This document shows positions 51,799-59,191 of a stretch of DNA of 64,000 nucleotides, piece after piece; within the stretch, counting starts at the first letter, position 1; every line of letters begins with the position of its first letter. A program made the position numbers and the translations under genes. The notes below the pieces were generated by a model. That model was not told where the DNA came from and did no database searches. It was given only the letters and a program-made list of their open reading frames with translations. The stretch comes from an uncultured Lachnospiraceae bacterium (GTDB taxonomy: Bacteria; Bacillota; Clostridia; Lachnospirales; Lachnospiraceae). Where the stretch lies: positions 6,660-70,659 of the forward strand of contig CAJTMC010000019.1 of NCBI GenBank assembly GCA_910577115.1, written 5' to 3'.

Positions 51799-53469
51799 TT
51801 ATTTCTCCCACTGCTGTAAAACAGATACAAACGCGGGAATCAGCTGTTTCTTTCTTGACACCAAATTTTTTAACACAAATACCTTCTGTTCCTTTGGCAG
51901 GCGAAATGCTTCCTGTACAAGCGCATTTGACCTGTCACCAAAGCAAAGAAGCTCTGTCTTTTCATAAACAATATTCGTGAGCATAAAAAAGCACATATCC
52001 ACCTCAAGCTCTGCAAACTTCTCTTTAATATAAGGAATAATCTTTTCCTTAATCTCATCCAGCTCAATACTGTTCATCGAATTAATCTGACCTACACGAA
52101 ACGCAAAACCGTTTGCAGAAAAACTCTTATTATCCTGCTTAAAAATTTCATCCGCACTCTTATCACCTAAATTGCTTCCGGCTCCGAACATATCAAGCGC
52201 GAATTCCTCCGGTTCCACACCGCAAATCTCTGCCAACCGATATGCCGCTGCCTTATCAATCTCCGTTACCGTTGGTGACCGAAACATCAAAGTATCAGAA
52301 ATAATTGCAGCCATCATAAGTCCTGCAATATTCTTAGGTATTTCCACACCTTTTTCCTGATACATTTGATAAATAATTGTTGCCGTACAGCCAAGCGGCT
52401 GGTTTCTGAAATACACCGGCGCTACTGTTTCAAGCGTGCCAATCCGGTGGTGGTCAATTACTTCCAAAATATCCGCAAATTCAATCCCATCCACTGTCTG
52501 GGATACCTCATTGTGATCAACAAGTATAAGCTGCTTTCTGCGCAAATTAAGCAGCATGCGGCGCGAAATCATTCCCACATAATTATCTTCCTCATCAAGC
52601 ACGGGGAAATCATGATAACGCTTCTTTTTCATGATTACGCGGATATCCTCTGTCTTATCCGTAATTTTAAAAGTAGTCAGCTTTTCCCGTCTCATAAAAT
52701 AACCAATCGGCATACTCTGATTAATAAATCTTGCCACCGTAGCCGTATCATGAGGCGTATTGATAATCACGCAATTGTGCTCTGCCGCAAAAATCTGAAT
52801 GGTCTTTGACACCTTCGCGCCCATTGTAATCAGCACACATGCTGCACCCATTTCTATTGCACACAGCTGTGTCTCATACCGGTTTCCAAGAATCACCATA
52901 TCCCCAGTGTGAATGTAATCCTCAAGCACATCAGGATTTGCTGTTGCAATCACCACATCACCGCCATCAAAATAACCGTTTTCGTCCCCCACAATCATCT
53001 GCGCATCAAGCGTCTCAAGAATATTTTTATAGGAAGTTTTTGCCCTTGACAAAATCGCATTATCATATACGTCCATATATGCATTTGCAATATCGCCGAT
53101 TGTAATAATTCCAATCAGCTTTTTCCCCTCTATGACAGGCAGTGTTACATCTCCCCTGTCACGCATCAAATGCCATGCCTTCTTAAGCGATACATCTTGT
53201 GTCACGCCCTCGACATCGTCATTCATATCAATATCACGCACATCTGTCATAACATCATGCAGATAAACAGGTGATTCTGCGTGAAACGCATTCAATACAT
53301 ACTGCGTTTCCTGATTCACCTGACCTGCCCTTGCCGGAATATAATCACAGCCATCGTCACATACATTCTTTAGATAGGAATATGCAATGGCTGAACATAT
53401 TGAATCCGTATCAGGATTTTTATGGCCTACTATGTAAACAGGTCTCCTCACATTTTCTGAATTTTCCAT
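51799..53469 (-). CDS. ppaC: Manganese-dependent inorganic pyrophosphatase with CBS and DRTGG domains
   Basis: 556 residues, family II pyrophosphatase of the regulated class. DHH motif 1 in YIVGHKNPDTDSICSAIAYS at the N terminus, CBS pair and a DRTGG insert (~70-310; GIITIGDIANAYMDV, KKRYHDFPVLDEEDNYVGMIS), then the second half with VDHHRIGTLETV (DHH) and the C-terminal DHHA2 domain. Adenine nucleotides binding the CBS domains regulate this class. ATG at 53469, promoter TTGACT...TAGGAT upstream. Confidence 0.92.
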   Translation of the reverse strand: MENSENVRRPVYIVGHKNPDTDSICSAIAYSYLKNVCDDGCDYIPARAGQVNQETQYVLNAFHAESPVYLHDVMTDVRDIDMNDDVEGVTQDVSLKKAWHLMRDRGDVTLPVIEGKKLIGIITIGDIANAYMDVYDNAILSRAKTSYKNILETLDAQMIVGDENGYFDGGDVVIATANPDVLEDYIHTGDMVILGNRYETQLCAIEMGAACVLITMGAKVSKTIQIFAAEHNCVIINTPHDTATVARFINQSMPIGYFMRREKLTTFKITDKTEDIRVIMKKKRYHDFPVLDEEDNYVGMISRRMLLNLRRKQLILVDHNEVSQTVDGIEFADILEVIDHHRIGTLETVAPVYFRNQPLGCTATIIYQMYQEKGVEIPKNIAGLMMAAIISDTLMFRSPTVTEIDKAAAYRLAEICGVEPEEFALDMFGAGSNLGDKSADEIFKQDNKSFSANGFAFRVGQINSMNSIELDEIKEKIIPYIKEKFAELEVDMCFFMLTNIVYEKTELLCFGDRSNALVQEAFRLPKEQKVFVLKNLVSRKKQLIPAFVSVLQQWEK

Positions 53470-53506
53470 AGTATTATTCCTCCAAAATTTTCATTTTTTC
53501 ACTAAT

Positions 53507-53550
53507 ATCCTACATATATTATTGCTTAAAGTCAAGCAACTTGTTATAAT
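53507..53550. promoter_or_regulatory. Overlapping divergent promoters
   Basis: Minus strand (pyrophosphatase): TTGACT 53535-53530, spacer 17, TAGGAT 53512-53507. Plus strand (small ORFs): TTGCTT 53522-53527, spacer 17, TATAAT 53545-53550. The two share bases 53522-53535, so both cannot be occupied at once. Confidence 0.6.
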
Positions 53551-53622
53551 TATGTAATAATTGAGTAATCGTTTCGCAATAGACGATTGCAAATCATACT
53601 ATTGTAAAGGAGCAAATGAGAA

Positions 53623-53826
53623 ATGAAAAGGTTTGAAAAATACACTGTATTAGAACTTGAACAACTGGAAAAAGTCAAGAAAATCGGCGAATATTACGGA
53701 AATTCACAGGAACTCAAGTCCGCATGCCAGGAAGCATACCAATTATACCGTGCCGGAAAAATTTCCGCAGAATGCTATGGCAGCATTTATTCAGACGCTT
53801 TCGATAACTATTTGGCACAGATTTAA
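53623..53826 (+). CDS. Small protein, unknown function
   Basis: 67 residues (MKRFEKYTVLELEQLEKVKK...), mostly helical and hydrophilic. An AAGGAG site is ten bases upstream and a promoter lies at 53522-53550, with a GCAAT/ATTGC hairpin in its leader. It precedes the 53837 ORF by ten bases and the pair is probably co-transcribed. Family not recognised. Confidence 0.55.
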   Translation: MKRFEKYTVLELEQLEKVKKIGEYYGNSQELKSACQEAYQLYRAGKISAECYGSIYSDAFDNYLAQI

Positions 53827-53836
53827 AGAGGTACAC

Positions 53837-54073
53837 ATGAATAATCATAATATGGAAAAAGCGGTTTTGGATACTCCCGTAAAATCCAAAAAAATTGACA
53901 CAAGGCGTATGAAAGATATCATATCACAGCTTTCAGATGTAATCTATTTGTTATGCAGTGCAAAGTCGGCAGATATCACCACTATATTTGATCAATTCAC
54001 AAATATCACCCGTGAGGAACGTGAAGCATTAAATATCATTTTTCCCAATGATGTGGACAATGAAATGAATTAG
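53837..54073 (+). CDS. Small protein, unknown function
   Basis: 78 residues (MNNHNMEKAVLDTPVKSKKI...) from the ATG at 53837, which has an AGAGGT site five or six bases upstream. Helical, acidic C-terminal half (IFDQFTNITREEREAL). It follows the 53623 ORF by 10 bases and ends at a terminator. Family not recognised. Confidence 0.55.
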   Translation: MNNHNMEKAVLDTPVKSKKIDTRRMKDIISQLSDVIYLLCSAKSADITTIFDQFTNITREEREALNIIFPNDVDNEMN

Positions 54074-54132
54074 ACCTGTGTACTTATTAATTATGATATC
54101 AGTGCAGCAGTTTTAGTTTTTAGTTGATATGC

Positions 54133-54166
54133 AAAAACCCCAAGCCGTATGGTTCAGGGTTTTTTA
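54133..54166 (+). terminator. Terminator of the small-ORF pair
   Basis: AAAAACCC...AAGCC, GTAT, GGTT...GGGTTTTTT; interrupted stem with a U-run. Confidence 0.65.
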
Positions 54167-54201
54167 TAATCAAGTAAAATATACCACTTATTTACGCATA
54201 A

Positions 54202-54714
54202 TTAGTACAATCCGATACCAGATGCATAATCATCAATAACATAATAAGCCATGCCCTCTTCAGGCTTTATGTACACTGCTACATTCTTAATAGAAGCTGC
54301 TGAATGTCCTTCCGCCACATAAGCATCTTTCACACGATTAATAATGCTTTCCACAGATAATTCGTCTCTGCCTTTCATCTGTAAAATAATCTTCTGTGAA
54401 GGAGCCGCTTTCGTTGTCTTTGCAGGTTGCTTTGCTACTGTCTCTTTCTTTGCTGCTGTTTTTGTCGTTTTCTTTGTTGCCGCTGTTTTAACTGTCTTTT
54501 TTGCCGCTTCCTTAGTCTCAGGCTTTTCCTCTGCCTTCTCTTCGCTTACTGTCTCCGCTTTTACCTCAGGTGTCTCCTCGCTTACAACCTCTGCTGCCTT
54601 AACCTCAGCTTTTTCTTCAACCTGAACCTCAGGCTCCGCTGCCTTAACGGCACTGACTGTTTTTTTCTCTACTGTTTTCTTTGCTGCTGTGTTTTTTTCT
54701 ACTTTTTTTCTCAC
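54202..54714 (-). CDS. Low-complexity Lys/Ala/Glu protein with a small C-terminal domain
   Basis: 170 residues. Residues 1-~105 are a repetitive Lys/Thr/Ala/Glu/Val tract (KKTVEKKTV, EETPEVKAETV, KKTTKTAAKKE), likely disordered. Residues ~108-170 form a compact domain (ILQMKGRDELSVESIINRV ... VAVYIKPEEGMAYYVIDDYA) that I associate with an uncharacterised Firmicutes family (DUF6465-like, tentative). GTG start at 54714 with GGAGAGG upstream. The basic-acidic tail resembles histone-like or nucleoid proteins, without proof. Confidence 0.7.
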   Translation of the reverse strand: MRKKVEKNTAAKKTVEKKTVSAVKAAEPEVQVEEKAEVKAAEVVSEETPEVKAETVSEEKAEEKPETKEAAKKTVKTAATKKTTKTAAKKETVAKQPAKTTKAAPSQKIILQMKGRDELSVESIINRVKDAYVAEGHSAASIKNVAVYIKPEEGMAYYVIDDYASGIGLY

Positions 54715-54876
54715 TTCTAACCTCTCCTGAACTAATCCTCTAATTTTATCTTTCCTATCGTTTCCAAAACAGTGCCTCTCTCATGCTTAATTGAAATTTC
54801 AGCACCTCAAAGAATTCCGCTTTGGCTGTTTATGCCTGACTATTGTTGTCCACAGACTTCATAATGCACCTCTATT

Positions 54877-54905
54877 AATATACTCACATTTATTGATTTT
54901 GTCAA
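54877..54905 (-). promoter_or_regulatory. Promoter of the 54202-54714 gene
   Basis: Minus strand: TTGACA (54905-54900), 17-base spacer, TATATT (54882-54877), leader about 155 bases. The rest of 54906-55151 is A/T-rich, and I found no convincing promoter for the DUF378 gene. Confidence 0.75.
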
Positions 54906-55151
54906 TACCTGTGACAATTGAATTATGCAAATTTCTGCATGGATATAGTATCACATAACCGGCATTATTTCAATTTAATATGTAAAGTTTATGAAATTAT
55001 TACAGCTTTTCCCGCGTTTCATGCAAAATATTAATATTTTTTTATAAAGAATTTCATATGCATCGCATAACTTTTCTTTTTTTTACCATACTACTATTCA
55101 GGAGACAGTAAATACTGCTCCTACAATATCATCGCAGCATGGAGGCAAAGT

Positions 55152-55367
55152 ATGGGAAATAAATTGATTGATGGCATCGCATTAACCATCGCCATTGTCG
55201 GTGCGGTAAACTGGGGCTTAATCGGCTTTTTCGATTTTAACTTAGTTGCATCCGTTTTCGGAAGCATGAGCTGGCTTTCGAGAATCATTTATGCCTTGGT
55301 AGGCATTTGCGGACTTTATCTCATATGCTTTTATATGCGTCTTGGCAGTTCGGCAGACGAGGCATAG
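55152..55367 (+). CDS. DUF378 small membrane protein
   Basis: 71 residues, two membrane helices. The signature AVNWGLIGFFDFNLVASVFG is typical of DUF378 (YuzA type), whose function is unknown. GGAGG lies six bases before the ATG at 55152. A bidirectional terminator follows. Confidence 0.88.
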   Translation: MGNKLIDGIALTIAIVGAVNWGLIGFFDFNLVASVFGSMSWLSRIIYALVGICGLYLICFYMRLGSSADEA

Positions 55368-55379
55368 TACAAAGCTTCT

Positions 55380-55432
55380 ATCATAAAAACCTCACGCGGC
55401 ACGTTGCAGGCTTCGCATGAGGTTTTTATGAT
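55380..55432. terminator. Bidirectional terminator between the DUF378 gene and pepD
   Basis: ATCATAAAAACCTCA and TGAGGTTTTTATGAT arms around GCG/CGC; serves the plus-strand gene ending at 55367 and the minus-strand gene ending at 55462. Confidence 0.85.
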
Positions 55433-55461
55433 TGCAAAAAATCTGCGTAATCGGCACTCCC

Positions 55462-56922
55462 CTATTTCTGTTTCAATATTTCCAACAAATACTCCCACAT
55501 CCGGGCTGTCGATGAAATACTGAGCCTCTCGTCCGTAGTGTGAATGTCATAAATGTCGGGGCCAAAGGATACGCAGTCAAGCCCCGGTATCTTGGCAATC
55601 ATAACGCCGCACTCAAGACCTGCATGAAGTGCCTCCACCTTAACATCTTTGCCGAACATTTTCTTATATATTCTTACCATATCTGCCCTTAACTTGGAAT
55701 CCGGATTATACTGCCATCCCGGATAATCCCCATGTGATTCGGTATACCCTCCAAAAGCCTTTGTGAGGGTGTCAAGCTGCAGATTTACCTTCCGCTTTGA
55801 AGACTCGATGGCACTTCTCACAGAAAGGCTTACTACCACTTCATTTTGTGCACCACATGCGCTTTTCATGATACCTGCATTCAGCGAGGTCTCCACAAGC
55901 CCTTCAATGTCTGCACTCATCGCCAGCACCCCGTTTGGCATCGTAGTCAAAAATGCCGCAACATTTGCCGTACTTTTATTATCAAACATATATTCTTTTT
56001 CTATTTTTATCGACACAGCATGAATGCACAGATTTTTTTCTTTGGACTGATATTCGTTTTTCGCTTCCTCAGCAATCCGTTCAATTTCCTGTTCAAATGC
56101 ATTCTTTTTGTCCTTTGCGACACAGACAACTGCATGCGCCGCAATCGCTATGGCATTGTCCTTTTCCCCTCCGTCAATGTCAATCACATGAAACGGAAAC
56201 TTTGTCAAAAGCTGTTGTAATGTGATCCCCAGTATTTTGATGGCATTTCCGCGTTCTTTGTTGATTTCCGTACCGGAATGGCCTCCCATAAGCCCTTCTA
56301 CGCGCACATCAAAACACACCATATCCGAAGGTCTGTTCTCAACATTAACCGGCAAATGGCAGTCTGTCCGCAGCCCGCCTGCACAGCTTGTCAGAAGGAT
56401 CCCTTCCTCTTCTGAGTCAATATTCAGCATTCTCTTCGCTTTGAGCATGGACAAATCAATTGCTCTTGCCCCGTCTAATCCAACCTCTTCGTCCGTTGTC
56501 ATGACCGCTTCAATACGAGGGTGCACAATTTCGTCAGAATCAAGCAAGGCAAGGATATATGCCACTGCAATACCGTCATCGCCTCCAAGGCTTGTTCCCT
56601 CCGCAGATACATAATCACCGTCCGTCTTTAACCGAAGAGCATCTTTTCCAAGGTCGATATCACAGTCCGCTGTCTTTACTGCCACCATGTCCATATGCCC
56701 CTGCAATATAATCGGTTCCACGTCCTCATAACCCGCTGTTGCCTCTTTCACGATAATCACATTGTCCGCCTTGTCCCGGATATGGAACAGCCTTCTGTCC
56801 TTTGCAAATTGCTCAAGATAGCTGCTTATTTTGTCCATGTTTCCCGAACCATGCGGAATCTGACAAATTTCCTCAAAATAATGAAATACGGCTTTCGGCT
56901 CTAAATTCTCTAATACATTCAT
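55462..56922 (-). CDS. pepD: Aminoacyl-histidine dipeptidase
   Basis: 486 residues, M20 family dipeptidase of the PepD type. Metal ligands are in GHMDMVAVK, SLGGDDGIAVAYILALL, TTDEEVGLDGA and, near the C terminus, HAGLECGVM with HTTDERLS. It hydrolyses Xaa-His and other dipeptides in the cytoplasm. The ATG at 56922 has GGAGG six bases upstream; an in-frame extension to 56964 is unlikely. An extended -10 (TGCTATAAT at 57051-57059, minus strand) could start its transcript. Confidence 0.92.
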   Translation of the reverse strand: MNVLENLEPKAVFHYFEEICQIPHGSGNMDKISSYLEQFAKDRRLFHIRDKADNVIIVKEATAGYEDVEPIILQGHMDMVAVKTADCDIDLGKDALRLKTDGDYVSAEGTSLGGDDGIAVAYILALLDSDEIVHPRIEAVMTTDEEVGLDGARAIDLSMLKAKRMLNIDSEEEGILLTSCAGGLRTDCHLPVNVENRPSDMVCFDVRVEGLMGGHSGTEINKERGNAIKILGITLQQLLTKFPFHVIDIDGGEKDNAIAIAAHAVVCVAKDKKNAFEQEIERIAEEAKNEYQSKEKNLCIHAVSIKIEKEYMFDNKSTANVAAFLTTMPNGVLAMSADIEGLVETSLNAGIMKSACGAQNEVVVSLSVRSAIESSKRKVNLQLDTLTKAFGGYTESHGDYPGWQYNPDSKLRADMVRIYKKMFGKDVKVEALHAGLECGVMIAKIPGLDCVSFGPDIYDIHTTDERLSISSTARMWEYLLEILKQK

Positions 56923-57123
56923 TCTTAACCTCCATTCGACCATAACCTGTAAGCTTGTGGTCATGCAAACTTGTTTGTGAAAGATTGTTTTTCCCTCTTA
57001 CTATTTTAAATTGGTATTTCCTTGCGTCATTGCACTTTGCTTTTGTGGACATTATAGCATACAATTTTTGTCCCATGTGCAATTTGTCTCTTTTTTAACA
57101 AATTTTTTACGAGTTTGTCTACG

Positions 57124-57160
57124 ACAAAAAAATTGAGCACATCAGCGCTCAATTTTTATT
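57124..57160 (-). terminator. Terminator of infC-rpmI-rplT
   Basis: Minus strand: AAATTGAGC, loop GCTGATGT, GCTCAATTTTTTT, downstream of the rplT stop. Confidence 0.85.
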
Positions 57161-57183
57161 ATTTTATCATTTGTTGACAAATC

Positions 57184-57540
57184 TTATGCAACACTGCTCT
57201 TTGCAAGTTCAGCAAGCGTCTTAAATCCCTCTGCGTCATTTACTGCCATCTCAGCAAGCATCTTTCTGTTAATCTCTACGCCTGCAACCTTCAAGCCATG
57301 CATCATCTTGCTGTAAGACAAGCCGTTCATTCTTGCCGCTGCGTTAATACGTGCAATCCAAAGTCTTCTGAACTGACGTTTTCTTTCCTTTCTGCCTGCG
57401 TATGAAGATGCCAAAGCTCTCATTACCGACTGCTTTGCAACTCTGTACTGCTTAGAACGTGCTCCCCTGTAGCCCTTTGCGAGCTTTAATACTCTGTTAT
57501 GTTTCTTCTTTGCGTTTAAACCGCCTTTAATTCTTGCCAT
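57184..57540 (-). CDS. rplT: 50S ribosomal protein L20
   Basis: 118 residues, standard length. The basic N-terminal extension MARIKGGLNAKKKHNRVLKL and LAKGYRGARSKQYR are diagnostic. L20 is an early 50S assembly protein and represses its own operon by binding the leader RNA in Firmicutes. It follows rpmI by 41 bases with a GGAGG site. Confidence 0.97.
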   Translation of the reverse strand: MARIKGGLNAKKKHNRVLKLAKGYRGARSKQYRVAKQSVMRALASSYAGRKERKRQFRRLWIARINAAARMNGLSYSKMMHGLKVAGVEINRKMLAEMAVNDAEGFKTLAELAKSSVA

Positions 57541-57581
57541 TTTCTAATCCTCCTAACAAATTCACATTCTTTTACCGGTTC

Positions 57582-57779
57582 TTATACGTATGGTAAAATC
57601 TTCTTCATATTCTTAACATTGGTTGCATCTGTGATAGCCGGCTTTCTGAGATTTCTCTTTCTCTTTGCAGACTTCTTTGTCAAGATATGGCTCTTGTAAG
57701 CTTTTGCTCTCTTTAATTTACCTGTTCCCGTTACTTTAAAGCGCTTTGCTGCTGATTTGCTTGTCTTCATTTTTGGCAT
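57582..57779 (-). CDS. rpmI: 50S ribosomal protein L35
   Basis: 65 residues: MPKMKTSKSAAKRFKVTGTG with a lysine-rich body (SHILTKKSAKRKRNLRKP) ending KKILPYV. Normal length. Middle gene of infC-rpmI-rplT, with an AGGAGG site before the ATG. Confidence 0.97.
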   Translation of the reverse strand: MPKMKTSKSAAKRFKVTGTGKLKRAKAYKSHILTKKSAKRKRNLRKPAITDATNVKNMKKILPYV

Positions 57780-57883
57780 ATCTGTTTCCTCCTAAATCAT
57801 ACTATTTTACAGCCGTCCAGCACTGAACCGCTGCACATTTTCTATATTTTAACTGACCTAAGCCGTTTCGTAAAAACAACTGC

Positions 57884-58390
57884 TTATCGTTTTTCAGCTA
57901 AAAACATTGTCATGCTTCTGCCCTCAACCTTCGGCTCCTTCTCGACTACGGCAATATCGCTCAGGCTTTCACCGAAATCTACAAGGATATGCTTGCTGTT
58001 CTGCATATGAGCCATCTCACGTCCCCGAAAGCGCAATGTCACCTTGACCTTATCCCCCTTTGTCAGGAACTTGCGGGCAGCATTAATTTTTGTGTTCAGG
58101 TCATTAGTGTCGATATTGGGAGATAAGCGGATTTCCTTCACGTCGATAATCTTCTGCTTTTTCTTCGCTTCCTTCTCCTTTCTTGTCTGCTCATATTTAA
58201 ACTTTCCATAATCAACAATCTTACATACAGGGGGTTTTGCCGTAGGAGCAATCTTGACAAGGTCAACACCTGCCTCCTCTGCAAGTTTCATTGCCTCCCT
58301 CGGTGACATGATGCCAAGCTGTTCGCCGTCCGCACCGATCACGCGCACCTCTCTGTCTCTAATTTGTTCGTTAATCATTAAATCGCTAAT
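57884..58390 (-). CDS. infC: Translation initiation factor IF-3, apparent AUU start
   Basis: 168 residues from ATT at 58390 (ISDLMINEQIRDREVRVIG) or 164 from ATG at 58378. The GGAGGT site is nine bases before the ATT but 21 before the ATG, and the extra residues ISDLMINEQ align with the ISKDLMINEQIR start of Bacillus IF-3. IF-3 represses its own mRNA through such rare starts. N-domain INEQIRDREVRVIG, linker rich in Lys/Glu (QTRKEKEAKKKQK), C-domain FRGREMAHMQNSK. First gene of infC-rpmI-rplT. Confidence 0.93.
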   Translation of the reverse strand: MSDLMINEQIRDREVRVIGADGEQLGIMSPREAMKLAEEAGVDLVKIAPTAKPPVCKIVDYGKFKYEQTRKEKEAKKKQKIIDVKEIRLSPNIDTNDLNTKINAARKFLTKGDKVKVTLRFRGREMAHMQNSKHILVDFGESLSDIAVVEKEPKVEGRSMTMFLAEKR

Positions 58391-58690
58391 AACCTTACAC
58401 CTCCATAATAATCATAAGAAAATATGCTATCACTTTTCCCTGCTCACCGCGTGCCCTATGCGTCACCTTAACGGCATATTTCCACTGCATCGGATTGTGC
58501 ATTAAAAAAGTGGATAATTACAGAATTACCCACTTTCTTTCATATTCCTGCCTCACATAATGCCTTCGCCTGTAACACAAGCAAAAAACACTACGAAATA
58601 AAATCAGAATTATAAACGCCTATCAGCCCGATTGCCATAGGGTGAGAGTGGACACTCTGCTTTGCTGTATCTGTTTGAATAACATCAAAC
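58391..58690 (-). promoter_or_regulatory. L20-type leader with attenuator upstream of infC
   Basis: About 300 untranslated bases. It includes the hairpin AGAGTGTCCACTCT, then at 58503-58536 (minus strand) an intrinsic terminator AAAGTGG.TAATT/AATTA.CCACTTTTTT more than 100 bases before infC. This matches the L20-controlled leader of Firmicutes infC operons, where L20 binding favours termination; the match is from layout, not a covariance search. Confidence 0.75.
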
Positions 58691-58696
58691 AATATT

Positions 58697-58725
58697 ACTT
58701 TACCACACGATTTCCACTCTGTCAA
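58697..58725 (-). promoter_or_regulatory. Promoter of infC-rpmI-rplT
   Basis: Minus strand: TTGACA (58725-58720), 17-base spacer, TAAAGT (58702-58697). Confidence 0.75.
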
Positions 58726-58756
58726 TAGCTGATTTCCTTTTTTCTTATTTCGATTT

Positions 58757-59071
58757 TTACCTCTCCTTAAAGGTTCCGCAAAGTGTCTCCATGCTTGTGC
58801 CTGCATTGCTGCCCTTGATATCAACGTGCTCCGCATTGCAGCGATAGTCGCTGTTGTAGACACATTTTGTCGCCTCACAGTCAATGCTGATGGTCTTGCT
58901 CGGATGTGAAACTGCGCTTGTAAAGGAATCGCCGCTTCTCTTGTGAAAACTTTCACAGCATGTGTTGTCACAATCGCAGGCGTGCTTCCCGCCTACCATA
59001 ATGTCACCCTTACAACAGCAATGGTCTTTGTTATAGGTACAATTTGATACACCACAGGTTAATTCTGACAT
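58757..59071 (-). CDS. DUF1540 cysteine-rich protein
   Basis: 104 residues with two DUF1540 units. Unit one: LTCGVSNCTYNKDHCCCKGD with following CDCDNTCCESF; unit two: IDCEATKCVYNSDYRCNAEH and CGTF. The cysteine pairs probably bind zinc or form a small redox or metal module. The protein is small and soluble; function is unknown. ATG at 59071 with GGAGG. It is upstream of, and oriented like, the infC operon but is read from the opposite side of the infC promoter gap. Confidence 0.85.
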   Translation of the reverse strand: MSELTCGVSNCTYNKDHCCCKGDIMVGGKHACDCDNTCCESFHKRSGDSFTSAVSHPSKTISIDCEATKCVYNSDYRCNAEHVDIKGSNAGTSMETLCGTFKER

Positions 59072-59191
59072 TGTTTCCCTCCATTCCGAAGCCCCATAAA
59101 TTGTGCTTCCTGATCAATGTAATATTAACAGGGTCCATATAAACAGGAACCTATGGTTAGTATGCCATGAATCAACCTGCATTATTCTTTT

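Noticed and set aside
54202..54714. Alternating Lys/Ala-rich repeats as a CRISPR or tandem DNA repeat
   Set aside because: The repetition is in amino-acid composition; DNA units are not conserved and no spacers are present.
57061..57183. TTGACA near 57173 as a promoter for pepD
   Set aside because: TTGACA is on the plus strand, pointing away from pepD, and overlaps the rplT stop; the extended -10 at 57051 is a better candidate.
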